Positions 22,127-31,504 of a stretch of DNA of 64,000 bases are shown in pieces. The DNA comes from Enchytraeus crypticus (Eukaryota; Annelida; Clitellata; Enchytraeida; Enchytraeidae). The notes under the pieces are model-generated. The model did no database searches. It worked only from the letters and a program-made list of their open reading frames with translations, and was not told the DNA's origin. Position 1 is the stretch's first letter; every line of letters starts with the position of its first letter. A program made the position numbers and the translations under genes. The DNA lies in the NCBI GenBank assembly GCA_905160935.1, contig CAJHZI010000818.1:2314501-2378500 (forward strand), read 5' to 3'.

Positions 22127-24678
22127 ATATCAATTTGATTTTAGCATTTTATCTGTCGAATGCTTTGTCATTCATGTCTGTGAAGCAAACTCCTAACAGC
22201 AGCCTACACTCAATAATGAGCCATCGAATTGTTCCCAATGCAAATGAACATGACTTAATTCAGTCAGGGCAGCCTAAAATTATTTCGATAAAGCTCTGTT
22301 TTACTTCTGCAGCAATTTTCATCGAAACAGTAGCCATCTATCTACGAAAGATAAATTCAACTCCGAAAAGACATTGTATAAATATTTAAAACTTAAAAGT
22401 ATTCCAGTAAATCTATAATGATGTTTGCTTTATTACAATACAAAGTTCACCGAATTAAAATCTAGATCAGTATTAGTTGTACAACATGCATTGAGATGAT
22501 GGATTACAAGCACAATGCATTTGTAAATATATAAAACACTCTCTCGAAGAATTAAAGCCAATTAATTAATTTTAATTTTAATTTTAAAGTTTAATTTAAA
22601 GTTTAAGATAAATTCTAAGATTTAAAGATTTGATTTAAAGTTTAAGAGAAAAATATTCTCTTCACAGTATTAAAAAACTGATATTATTTTGTTGACCTAT
22701 TAAATCAGTTAATAATATTGCCCGAGGAACCCCTCCCTTGTATTAGCATATTGGAATGCATAATCTGTCAATCCTTAACAAAAACATAACAACAATTATA
22801 TAAAAACACAGCGATATCACGTTATATATGGTGACTAATTTATCACAGCCGGAATCTTCACAAATTATTTAGCATTAACAGATAATCCAGGCTTAGTTTC
22901 TTAAATATTGCGGCTCAAGGTACATTGTGAAGACATATTATTTATGCTTTGAAAACTTCGTTCACCATTTGCGTGAAGCCTCAGGAATCATAAAAAAATC
23001 AAATATTTTACATATATTTAAACCTAAGCTATTATAAATATCTGCAGTAAATTACAAAACTGGACTTTTATAGCTAATTGTAACATCTTAAACAAAGTGT
23101 TACTTAAAACGCAGAGTAAGGTGATGTGAAATGTTCACGGTATGGATGGCTTTGGCGAAAAAAATAAAATGCAATTAAAATATAACTTACCAAAACATTT
23201 CAGTGAAAATAAAAATATGGAAATATTTTATTTTATTTCTATATTTAATATTTTCTTCTTAATAGATATTATATTTGATTAAATAACGGTAATTTTATAT
23301 TATAAGCAATTTAAATAATTACAACAAATTATTAAGTAATTAATATTTGCTAAAATTATTATAATTTATGTCATTTGTAAAATATTACATTTTTAATTGC
23401 AAATCCACTGTCATCTTGTAATTTGTTGAAAATTGATCTAAAGAGCTCAAAAATGTCATTTTCAGGATATATCCGGAACCTTGAGAACAAACTTATACTA
23501 AAAACTGAGCATGCTTCTTAAACGGCGAACTAAAATATGGGAGAAGGTCATAGAGAACTACAGCAAACTAATAGTCCTCACATTCCATGTGCCCACTTTT
23601 ATCCCTTTACGGAGCATGGGATGTCCTCATGGTAACACAATAATAACAACAATTAGAGTGCTACAGTCATCAATGACAACATCGAGCACTATTGAGACAA
23701 AATCAAGCCGGCGAGCAAAAAGAAGGTTCAAAAACGGTGCAAAAATGGTATATCTGTGGGCACCCAAGGTGCCGACTGGCGGTGAGATTCTTACCACCCC
23801 TTCCCCATTTAAGGGGTGCACGGGACTGGAGGCATTCGTTTGTTTGAATTTGTTTGAGACCTTTCTTTTCTTGCGGGATATGTTTTGGATGAGGTGGGCG
23901 CCCATACCTTCCTCAGCTTCGACTAACATTTACTGGGCAGAGGCGTAATTCCCTGAGAAAACTGTCCTGTTTACCCTAGCAAACTAATATACAGTGTTCA
24001 AAGTTATAAGCATAAATTATACTTATACTTAATGGATTAAATTTAGGAATATAATTAATCTTAAGATGTAAAGTATTGCATTCTTAGCTCATTATTCCTT
24101 GAAGGACAAGTTATTAAGAAGTACACGATGACTCGAAACATCCGCCTTGGACGGCTTTTTGCTGGCCCTAGAAAGACAGATCAATAAATATATTGTCCAT
24201 TTATGAGACTTTATTCTGCCGGTAATCGTCAGACACAAAACGAAGCGAAGGTTTGCTGTATAACATATGATGCGATTTAATTTGATTTTACAATAGGGAA
24301 CACTACTCTATCTAATTTACTTACATCTTTCTGGAAAGCTTCACAAGACCTTTCGCTCGACGGACAATTCGCTGTCTCAGTATTAGCAACAGAAGCATTG
24401 TCCAGTATCTCCATATTAATTCTAGATGTACAATCCAATGCAGCAGTGTTCAGAATAGATCCACTATCTAGTATGACAGAATTTGTTTTATAATTGTTCA
24501 TATCAGGTGAAAGAGTTTGACTTTCATCGACTTGAGAAGTAGAGTTTAGTTTGCTGGAATCGCTGTCTGTATTGACTAACTCAGGGTTTTTCCTATTCTT
24601 TGTTTGACAGCCATCCTGAGTCTTTGTAGAAGTATTATCTAGCTTTATCCAAACTTCTTTATCCCGTGGGTCTGTCAT
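15618..24678 (-). CDS. Two-helix membrane protein resembling the dispanin/CD225 family, with a Cys-rich segment; three exons, about 423 residues
   Basis: Exons 24678-24325, 16890-16655 and 16299-15618 join in consistent phases with donors gat|gtaagt and ggct|gtaagt and acceptors tatttag| and atttcag|. Order: polar Ser/Thr/Asn-rich N-terminus (1-118); ECRIC and CDACH about 20 residues apart, a possible four-Cys metal site; first helix about 198-222 ending FGIPALIYSLRSRRA; basic loop; second helix ARYALLYIILG... to about residue 265; then about 160 residues with NQS, NVS and NVT sites and an amphipathic C-terminus. Helix, small-residue AxxYS, basic loop and second helix follow the CD225 pattern (compare IFITM and PRRT proteins). 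The family call is inferred from pattern; the function is unknown. A further 5' UTR exon is possible, since an acceptor-like tttgtag lies 7 bases before the ATG. Confidence 0.68.
16421..16542 (-). mobile_element. tRNA-derived SINE family B, copy 1 (intronic)
   Basis: Minus strand: GCTGGAGCTAATGGCGATGT (A-box region TGGCGATGTCGG), a box-B-like GGTTCAAATCCTGGGC, then GACATAGCTTTCGAATGAGG and the tail AACGGACGTTAACA. It lies between exons 2 and 3 of the dispanin-like gene. Confidence 0.7.
16655..16890 (-). CDS. Exon 2 of the dispanin-like gene, Cys-x2-Cys pairs
   Basis: 236 nt, phase 0 in and phase 2 out. It starts ACQSKLSNASATM and ends ACDACHINLITEHR. Cysteines fall as CRIC, a single C, then CDAC, with a following His, compatible with a small zinc site just before the first membrane helix. 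No exact RING, RINGv or LITAF spacing is seen. Confidence 0.65.
16922..17040. repeat. Degenerate CAATCA/AGTC simple repeat
   Basis: Irregular runs of TCAATCAAC and GAGTCAATCAAC-type motifs in the first intron of the dispanin-like gene. Confidence 0.6.
17289..17482 (+). mobile_element. SINE-like family D, copy 2
   Basis: Shares CCCGTGTTGTGTCCGAG, AAAGGCGACAAAGCACTAAG, GTGAGCGCCTAGGTTTCAGA and CCTGGTTAAACTGGGATTCA with the 9398 copy, ending in AATAATGATGA. Confidence 0.65.
17521..17617. repeat. 16-bp minisatellite (CCAT-rich)
   Basis: Six units of CCATCCATCCGTCTAT. The open frame across it (repeats of HPSI/YPSI) is a by-product. Confidence 0.85.
17866..18345. repeat. About 150-bp unit repeated three times
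   Basis: Each unit contains TTGGCTCCGCAACTT, AAATTAGAGCTCAA, GTGCTAATTT and CACAATTAGAGCTC. Three units plus a partial fourth, moderately diverged. Unit identity unknown; it occurs nowhere else in the window. Confidence 0.7.
18368..18548 (+). mobile_element. LINE family F, 3' end copy 3
   Basis: AGAGGCAGGGGCAGGCCGAG encodes the GRPR motif in one frame, followed by codons for LDDL, SYVEMKRKAEDREEW and then TGGATCTGCCAGTAGGCAGT. Frameshifts and stops break it. The expected (GA)n tail is replaced by the AT array at 18548. Confidence 0.65.
18548..18682. repeat. (AT)n/(ATGT)n microsatellite
   Basis: Interrupted runs of AT with ATGT and ATGTAACATT interruptions. Confidence 0.9.
18785..18992 (+). 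mobile_element. LINE family F, 3' end copy 4
   Basis: Begins near CATTGTCATATCCTTAGAGG (decayed GHILRGN motif) and runs through GAAGGAAGAATGGAAGG, AGGGAGACCTAGACTTG and GGCCTGCCGATAGGCAGT to an AGACAGAGAAAGAAAAAG tail. Confidence 0.65.
19192..19270 (+). mobile_element. LINE family F, short 3' fragment
   Basis: ATGCCATGGACCTGCCTTTA, then GGCAGTGCACTAGAAAAAG, the last ~70 bases of family F. Confidence 0.5.
19551..19912. repeat. Pseudo-palindromic repeat pair with telomere-like centre
   Basis: CAAGGTCACGAYCAAGGT occurs at about 19608 and 19892 in the same orientation, while GTAGAGATTAGATCAATGAC (19626 onward) is inverted relative to TCATTGATCTAATGTCTAC (19820). The middle has CTCTAACCCTATCCCTAACC, resembling short telomeric sequence. 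Possibly a small foldback element. Confidence 0.45.
20362..20448 (+). mobile_element. Family G 3' tail with (TTGA)n
   Basis: CCTGAGTGATATTGCCTTAT, then GGCGAGGAACCGGACGTCAA, TTTTTATTGG and about eight TTGA units: the tail of family G with its simple-repeat end intact. Confidence 0.6.
20971..21690 (-). mobile_element. Retroelement family G, long copy 2 (intronic)
   Basis: Minus orientation. The 3' end GGCGAGGAACCTAACGTTAA and a TTGATTG tail lie at 20971-21010. Upstream, CCATCTCGTAGTCTTCGCTC and AATCTACCATGGGCAGACGC match the 490-1027 copy. A plus-strand frame of 80 codons at 21439-21681 is antisense to the element and not convincing. Confidence 0.55.
22027..22126. repeat. (CTA)n microsatellite
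   Basis: About 33 uninterrupted or nearly uninterrupted CTA triplets. It opens homopolymer frames (Tyr, Thr, Val) that have no supporting gene structure. Confidence 0.95.
22390..23500. other. Very AT-rich intronic stretch
   Basis: Lies inside the large first intron of the dispanin-like gene. Short TTTAATTTAAAG-type repetition at 22560-22640; nothing else recognised. Confidence 0.4.
23634..23985 (-). mobile_element. LINE family A 3' end, split by a 200-bp insertion
   Basis: Minus strand: the shared end with TTTTTGCTCGCCGGCTTGAT, TCAATAGTGCTC, GATGACTGTAGCACTCTAAT, TGTTGTTATTATTG. The match to other copies stops after GCAAA at about 23745 and resumes with TTCCCTGAGAAAACTGTCC at about 23946, leaving 200 extra GC-richer bases. 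Confidence 0.6.
24325..24678 (-). CDS. Exon 1 of the dispanin-like gene
   Basis: 118 codons from ATG (context cgccATGa) to the donor AAAGAT|gtaagt, phase 0. Soluble, acidic and rich in Asn, Ser and Thr, with no domain that I recognise. Low-complexity NT, NS and DS pairs suggest a disordered cytoplasmic tail, which is where dispanins carry theirs. Reading past the donor adds only 15 codons before a stop. Confidence 0.65.
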
Positions 24679-24699
24679 GGCGAATCTACAAACATTATA

Positions 24700-25660
24700 T
24701 AACAGCGTAAATTTAAACTTAGAATATTAGTCAATGCTCTCTGAGGTCATTTTGCGTGGGCAACAGCTGATGATGATGGTCATTCGAAACAAAAAATATA
24801 TTGCAAGCACCCCCATATACATTTGCTCATCCTAGGCTAAACCATGAGACTCTGAATGCCAACAACAAAATAAACATTTCTTGTGGGCTGATCTTAATGT
24901 GAGATGCACGCCTGTTACAGTTATTACATGGACACTGCAGGTAACATGCATGTATTCCTACACTGGAAATATTTAATTTGACCCTACCGATATTCGCACA
25001 TAAATAACTTTCCTGATATTACAGACATTAAAACGAACTTTCTCTACATTTGAGGAAATTGTATGGCCAATTTCAAGAGTACCGGTCTGCTCGTTATGCT
25101 TTATTAGAATAAGAATTATGGGAATCGGTTATAGAGGACACAGTGTATATTTTGCTTGTACATGTATAATTGTCTATTATTCAGATGACTTTTTAATATT
25201 ATACATGATTTTGGAATTCAAGCATCTACGACTGGAAACTGACAAAAATTAAAAATTTCAGCTTTGTAAACTTTTATGGGACTATAACAAAAAATAAAAG
25301 CCATAAAAATGAAAGGAATAATAATAAAAAGTATTACTCAAAAATTCAAGAACAGAGTGATGTATCTAAGTAAACATCAGTACTATCTAATATCTAGACC
25401 CATTTCCATAAATTTCTTACTAACACAAATTAACGTAGTAACACATAGTAACACGAATAGGATAATCACATAATTAGAGTGCTACCTTTATCCGCGAACA
25501 CTGAGAACCTAAATTTTAAATACATTCTAGTCTATGATTAAATAATAATTCATGATCTAATATGGCGAAGTAAGGAGGGTGGAAAATCAGTCAAAGAAAA
25601 GATTCAAATAAATTTATATAATACGACTTACATAGAGGCACTATAATGAGCTGAGCCGTT
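24700..25660. other. AT-rich stretch upstream of the dispanin-like exon 1
   Basis: This should contain the promoter or a 5' UTR intron of the minus-strand gene. No TATA box, CpG-rich island or clear first exon could be picked out. Confidence 0.3.
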
Positions 25661-25667
25661 GGAATTT

Positions 25668-25790
25668 TGGCAAGTTGTTCCAGAGCGAATTACTAGGTAC
25701 AGGGTTCAAATCCAGAGCTCTCCCGGTCACGGTTGCTGACATGCTATCGACAAGCCAACATGCTAACCACAGCTGTTTGCGTTTTCATTA
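25668..25790 (+). mobile_element. tRNA-like SINE fragment, distinct family
   Basis: TTGGCAAGTTGTTCCAGAG and then ACAGGGTTCAAATCCAGAGC give a degraded A-box and an intact B-box. Body ACATGCTATCGACAAGCCAA. No second copy in the window. Confidence 0.35.
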
Positions 25791-26330
25791 ATTCGTAAGT
25801 GAAGTCTAGTTAAATTTTAAATAATAAAAGATTTAAGAAAATAACTGAACTAAAAAGTAAGAAATTCATGAAAAATTCAAGTAAATAAGAATAATAAACA
25901 AAATGTTATTTCCATTATCGGTTAAAATTTTAATCCGCAACAAAATATCTTGTTTGAAATAACTATAAATATATAAACAAAAAAGAAACGTTAATTAATT
26001 TCTAAGAACTATTGACATTTCTCAAGTAACTTCTCTTAATGCACTGTTCACGCGTGCTAAATTTGTCTTGATGAATATTATTGTGATAAGGAAGCACAGT
26101 GAAACTCGCCTGCGAAGGCTTTACCATGGGTTCAAATTCAAGGTTGCAGTGCTGGAAGATTGACTATTAAAATAAAGAAATACCAAACTTTAAAAAATTA
26201 TTAAGCAAACAATAGACAAGGTGACAATTAGTTATTGTCACTTAAATACAACTCCAAAGCAAACAAAATCCATACCATTCAAAATTTTTAATAAATTTTT
26301 TATTAAATGTAGTTAAAAGCTATTACCATA

Positions 26331-26551
26331 CAACTCAGTTCTATTAGTATACAGCTCAGTTCTATTAGCATACAGCTCAGTTCTATTAGCATACAGCTCA
26401 GTTCTATTAGCATACAGCTCAGTTCTATTAGCATACAGCTCAGTTCTATTAGCATACAGCTCAGATCTATTAGCATACAGCTCAGTTCTATTAGCATACA
26501 GCTCAGTTCTATTAGCATACAGCTCAGTTCTATTAGCATACAGCTCAGTTC
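26331..26551. repeat. 21-bp minisatellite
   Basis: About 10.5 highly uniform units of ATTAGCATACAGCTCAGTTC plus T. The minus strand is open as a seven-residue repeat (IELSCML), a by-product of the period being a multiple of three. Confidence 0.92.
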
Positions 26552-26559
26552 TCTATTTG

Positions 26560-28680
26560 ACATATAAGCCTATTGTTACTTCTCTCACAGTTACCGTAAG
26601 CTTCTATAAAACTTGAAGCGATGAATCTAATAGTAATTTCATGGTTCCAGAGTAAATTATACTCTACCGGATTGCACCAAACATTCCAAGTAATTCTAAT
26701 TAAAGCTCTGCCCTACGAACATACACAATCGACTGTCAATAATTCGTAAATTGCACCATCACAATATCCTTGTTATCGGTAGGAGTCTTTGATTTTAATT
26801 AATTAACAAGCTTTAGTAGCTTTCGCAATAATGAATTATATAAAATTATTTAAAACCTGATAGGTTCTGTTTTTAGGAGAAAAACACGGTAAAATTTCAG
26901 TTTCCGCTGCGCGTGTTGTTTAGATCATTGAACTTATAAAAAGTTAAATTGAATAGTTTTCAAATTCTGTTCATTATCTAGCATTAATCCAAACAAATAT
27001 AAGCTTCATAATAAAGGGGAGGATATACAATTTACATGTATTTGTCAATATCCAATGCAAGATCAAAATCAGAATAAAACCTGCCTTGTAACTAGAATAA
27101 ATTAGGATAGTTTGTGTAATTAATTAATCAATATTTATAATTATATCATTTCAGTTATAAATCCTGACCGAAAAAAATCACGCACTATATACTACACACT
27201 GGCCCGGATAGTAGAATAGTTATCAGCCAAACAGTACATCTCGGGTTGAATGAAATCTAATAATCTAATAATGGTTGCTCGTTAAAGATTTAAAAAAGTA
27301 CTTCTGCTATCACAGCAGAAATATTTGTTTGAAAAAGAAACAAACAACAGGTTTCATGAAATTTTAAACAGATTAAATTCTCTAAAGAATTAAGGTTAAC
27401 AAGGCACAAACGGCTCAAATAAGACAGCTTGTATAATAATGTTATATTTGTAACAGCAGCTTAAACGTCTAGTACGTTCTAGTCGCTACACCGATTGTGG
27501 CATTTACCACCATATTATATAATTTAAATATGATATTTAATAATAAAGGACCTATCAATAATTGCAATTGTCGGCTTCGTGTTCCTGAATGTAAAACCAA
27601 CCATTAACAGAATCCCAACGATAGGCCTACTAGTTTAAGCCGGGTCGAGGCTCGCATAATAAATCAGCAACTAATGCAGTAACTGTTTCAATTTCAAATG
27701 AGTACTGTTTACTCAAGTGAATTCTTTTAAAAGAAATGACAAAAATTTTAATGAAAAATTTCGTAGGAAAAATTCCATGAAAATCCATAAATTTCAAAAA
27801 TTGTATAAAACACCGTACAAAAATTCCACAGAGATGTTGCGAGTCAGTTACTATCTCGAATAACGCAAACAAATTTAAGTTATCGGAAATCTGGAATGAA
27901 CAGTTTGAGACTCATCGAGTAGACTTCTGTAACAAAATACAGAACATAAAGAATTTAGATGAAAAACTGTGTAGGCACAATGTTCAGTTTGACAGGATTA
28001 GCATATCCACGGTATTTAGCAGTAGCAACTGCTAGCTATTGTCTAGGGTCAACAACAAAATTCCAGGACTATTATCATTTGGAAAAGCACCAGTTTTAGC
28101 TAAAAGAAGAAAAAATGATAATAGTTTAAGAAAATCTGCTTTAGGTTCTACTCACAAAAAATTTGTGAGGATTGAATCTAATAAGGAACAAAATTACTAG
28201 CGCTTTTGGTATACATAGCATATTTTCTAACAGAAGCCCAAGCGTACATGACCAGCTCGATTACATGTAATGTAATCATCTGGAACTCTAAAATCATTAA
28301 TTAACACAGTCAGTTACCTACTTTCTTCTGATACACAGGCCGTCATTATTCCATCATAACTATATTTGCTTTGTTGATGTTCATCGTTGTCATTCTCTAT
28401 ATCAAATTATTCATTCTGTTAATTAATTGCCATGTATATGAACTTTAGACAGCTCTTAGGCAGACATTTTCCAACAATCTCGGAATAATATATATAAAAC
28501 AATGTCATAAAGATTTTTAAAGACTCTGGTTCCTCAGCGATCTAAAGACATACCCAGGATTCGTCTTTGGTGGCCCCAACTTCAGGTGTTGTGAGGAGTG
28601 AGTTACGGTTAGGAATAGGAAGAGAGGGGTGTTTTATATATACACGCATGCGAGTATAATTTTATATGTAGGCCTATACA
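26560..28680. other. Non-coding AT-rich stretch
   Basis: No supported gene. The 80-codon minus-strand frame at 27630-27872 lacks codon bias, homology or splice context. Confidence 0.4.
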
Positions 28681-28681
28681 C

Positions 28682-28683
<2 letters not shown>

Positions 28684-28747
<64 letters not shown>
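28684..28747. repeat. (AT)n microsatellite
   Basis: About 32 AT dinucleotides in a pure run. Confidence 0.95.
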
Positions 28748-28750
<3 letters not shown>

Positions 28751-29249
28751 GTAATTGAATGCGCGAGTAGTTAATTAGTTAATTGCAATTAATAAAAAAA
28801 ACATTTACTTGGTGCTGGTAAAATGGTAATTAGCTAGTTGAAAAGAACAAAATGAGACAGTCAATAAGCTAATTTTCAATAGAGTATTGATTAGAGCTTT
28901 ACCACTATAGAAATCTGCACAAGTAATTTTCAAAATATTGAAAATTTCAATAACTCAATCGTAGGCTTAGAGAAAATAATTATTGTAATTCTAATTACAG
29001 CATCACTTCTAACGTTAATAAACTGCTCGATTGTAGGTCTTGAATTTAATCTAAAAGCAGCAAAGCAGCTTTAATAGCGCAAATCAAAATATATTTAGGG
29101 CCTAGATAATAAAATTTCAGAAACTGCGTGCAACCGTCGTTCTTGACATAATGAAGTAAAGCTAACATCAATTGAATGGAAAGAAAATGGCAACCTGGAA
29201 TGTTATCATTGCCGGGGTGTTCAATTTTTAGCCCATTTTAAAATAAAAT

Positions 29250-29345
29250 AACATCATAACAACAATCAATCAGAGTGCTAGTGTCATCTATGACAATCTC
29301 TCTCTCTCCTCTCTCTCTTTCTCCTCTCTCTCGCTCTCTCTCTCG

Positions 29346-29376
<31 letters not shown>

Positions 29377-29500
29377 ATAGTGCACTGCTTAATCTATAGC
29401 GAGTAATATTGAGGCAAATCCAATATTGAGACAAACCCAAGCCAGTGAACAAAAAAAGTACAAAACGGAGTAAATTCCAAAATCCAGAAAACTGTCCTGT
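29250..29500 (-). mobile_element. LINE family A 3' end with a nested family F fragment
   Basis: Family A sequence on both flanks (CATAACAACAATCAATCAGA ... and TTGAGACAAACCCAAGCCAG ...). Between about 29298 and 29398 lies a CT-rich run ending TCATAGTGCACTGCTTA, which is the (GA)n tail and last bases of family F in minus orientation. Confidence 0.6.
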
Positions 29501-30256
29501 AGGGCTCTTTCATGAGAAATTGTTTACATTTCTAAGCCTCAATCCGAACATTTAATTAGCGAACACAAATAGGTGCCAGCACTCAACTAAACAGTTAAAA
29601 TCACTAAACGGATAAAATCAACTAAAAAATTAATAAAATCAACTAAAAAATAAAAATCTCTATCAAGTCACGCGCAGTCAATATAAACAGTAAACATAAC
29701 TGCCCTAGTTATAATTGTGTGACGTTTGTGTGACGTACCTTAACCGAATTACTAGGACATTAATTTTGATTCGTCAGTTAAGTAGTGCCACACCGTTTAA
29801 TAAATATTTTACATGGCTTTATTCAAGTCTTTGCCCAATAGATAGGCCTAATTGTAATTTATACATTTACTACGTAGTACATGCATGGGCCATATTGTCT
29901 ATATAAATTTGGCTGTTTCTGTCAAATAGCAGTAATTCACGTTATTCTTATGTGGCATTTAATTAATTCTATAATTATACAAACTCTAGAGAACCTCCAT
30001 TCATTAGCCTACTATTCAAATTGTAAGTTATGCTAGCCGATTAGTGATTAGGCTACTACTTATTTTTTATTTTTTTATTTTCTTCAAACCACTACACTTT
30101 ACAAAACAAGACAACAATAGAAAATAGTCTTCGCTTAGCATTTACACCATATACCTAATTGAGAAATAAAATAAATTCATTAATTAAGAACTATTAATTA
30201 AGATACTTATGTTAACAAATTAACGCGTTAAACTATTAATCACTGGTAAATTCAGT

Positions 30257-30260
<4 letters not shown>

Positions 30261-30299
<39 letters not shown>
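30261..30299. repeat. (TA)n microsatellite
   Basis: Pure TA run just before the SINE at 30331. Confidence 0.9.
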
Positions 30300-30304
<5 letters not shown>

Positions 30305-30330
30305 TGAATATATAATTTATATATTGAATG

Positions 30331-30567
30331 TCTCAATAGCGCAATGGTTAGAGGTGTAGATAACGCCATGAAGTTTTAAATGAAAGGTCCTGAGGTGAAT
30401 TGAACCCTCGTGGGTTCGAATCCCAGCCGCGCTGATCTGAGAGTAAAATCTCGGATATTCACTGGACTGGTTATACGGAAAATGGGCAAAATTGCCTAAC
30501 GGATTTAACATGTGGTATTAAAAGTGATAGATATCAACGTAGTTGATAATTTCACTATAATGTGGGT

Positions 30568-30568
<1 letters not shown>
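30331..30568 (+). mobile_element. tRNA-derived SINE family C, reference-quality copy
   Basis: The head has AGCGCAATGGTTAGAGGTG (RNA polymerase III box A) and GTGGGTTCGAATCCCAGCC (box B, consensus). The body is CTGATCTGAGAGTAAAATCT ... TATTCACTGGACTGG ... AACATGTGGTATTAAAAGTG, ending CACTATAATGTGGG and a (TA)n tail. Seven other copies or fragments are in the window. Confidence 0.82.

Positions 30569-30570
<2 letters not shown>

Positions 30571-30605
<35 letters not shown>
30571..30605. repeat. (TA)n microsatellite at the SINE 3' end
   Basis: Begins right after the 3' end of the family C SINE, consistent with an expanded SINE tail. Confidence 0.9.
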
Positions 30606-30611
<6 letters not shown>

Positions 30612-31112
30612 ATACTGTATATTCACCAAAACTATGGATAAATTCTTCTTTTCTTAATTCTATGGAATTTTCGTATTTTACGCAATTCGTTTCTTCCATA
30701 GTGACAGAGTTCGTATTTAGAGGAATTCGGGCGGTTTAACTGAATGGAAGGAATGGCGTATGATATTAACTTTTCAATTAAAAGATGAGTTTAAACTTCT
30801 TAAGATAGACAAAAACTTGACACTTTTTTTTAAATCATAAATATAAGCTATTTTTAAAATTAGCACATATTTAATTAGAGTAGGCAAGGCAACCAACAGA
30901 GAACGCCGACACACTGAGTTCAAATTTGCAACATAATTTAAATTAAATTGGTGCTTAAAACGAGTATTATGTGTATGCGCATCATCATTTAGACAAAATA
31001 ATATAGATATATCAAAAGGGAGGGTTTGGAGAAAATGTATAAATCGATGCATCATTTTAGTAGGACAAAAATTATGCAACAAATTATTCAGGTTGGGTAT
31101 TAATCATATCAA

Positions 31113-31400
31113 AATCGTTCACAATAAAATTAATTATAATCGTAGTTCACAATAAAATTAATTATAATCGTAGTTCACAATAAAATTAATTATAATCGTA
31201 GTTCACAATAAAATTAATTATAATCGTAGTTCACAATAAAATTAATTATAATCGTAGTTCACAATAAAATTAATTATATCGTAGTTCACAATAAAATTAA
31301 TTATAATCGTAGTTCACAATAAAATTAATTATAATCGTAGTTCACAATAAAATTAATTATAATCGTAGTTCACAATAAAATTAATTATAATCGTAGTTCC
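31113..31400. repeat. 28-bp minisatellite
   Basis: Ten near-identical units of GTAGTTCACAATAAAATTAA plus TTATAATC; one unit lacks a single A. High uniformity suggests recent expansion. Confidence 0.93.
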
Positions 31401-31439
31401 TACAACGTAAGAAGAATCATTTTATCCAAAAATTACTGT

Positions 31440-31502
31440 AGACCCTTTGATGGCAGTAGCGCTCGAAGTACTCTTGTTGCTGTTGTTGTTATTGTTATTA
31501 CA
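31440..31502 (+). mobile_element. Possible LINE family A terminal fragment
   Basis: GATGGCAGTAGCGCTCGAAG followed by TTGTTGCTGTTGTTGTTATT resembles the last 50 bases of family A (GACAGTAGCACTCTAATTC, TTGTTGTTC). Confidence 0.35.
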
Positions 31503-31504
31503 AA

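Noticed and set aside
21831-22389. Frames with long Tyr, Thr and Val homopolymers
   Set aside because: Caused by the (CTA)n microsatellite.
30331-30450. Possible functional tRNA gene
   Set aside because: Boxes A and B are good, but the spacing between them is too long, arms do not pair, and the same sequence recurs with a SINE body and tail.
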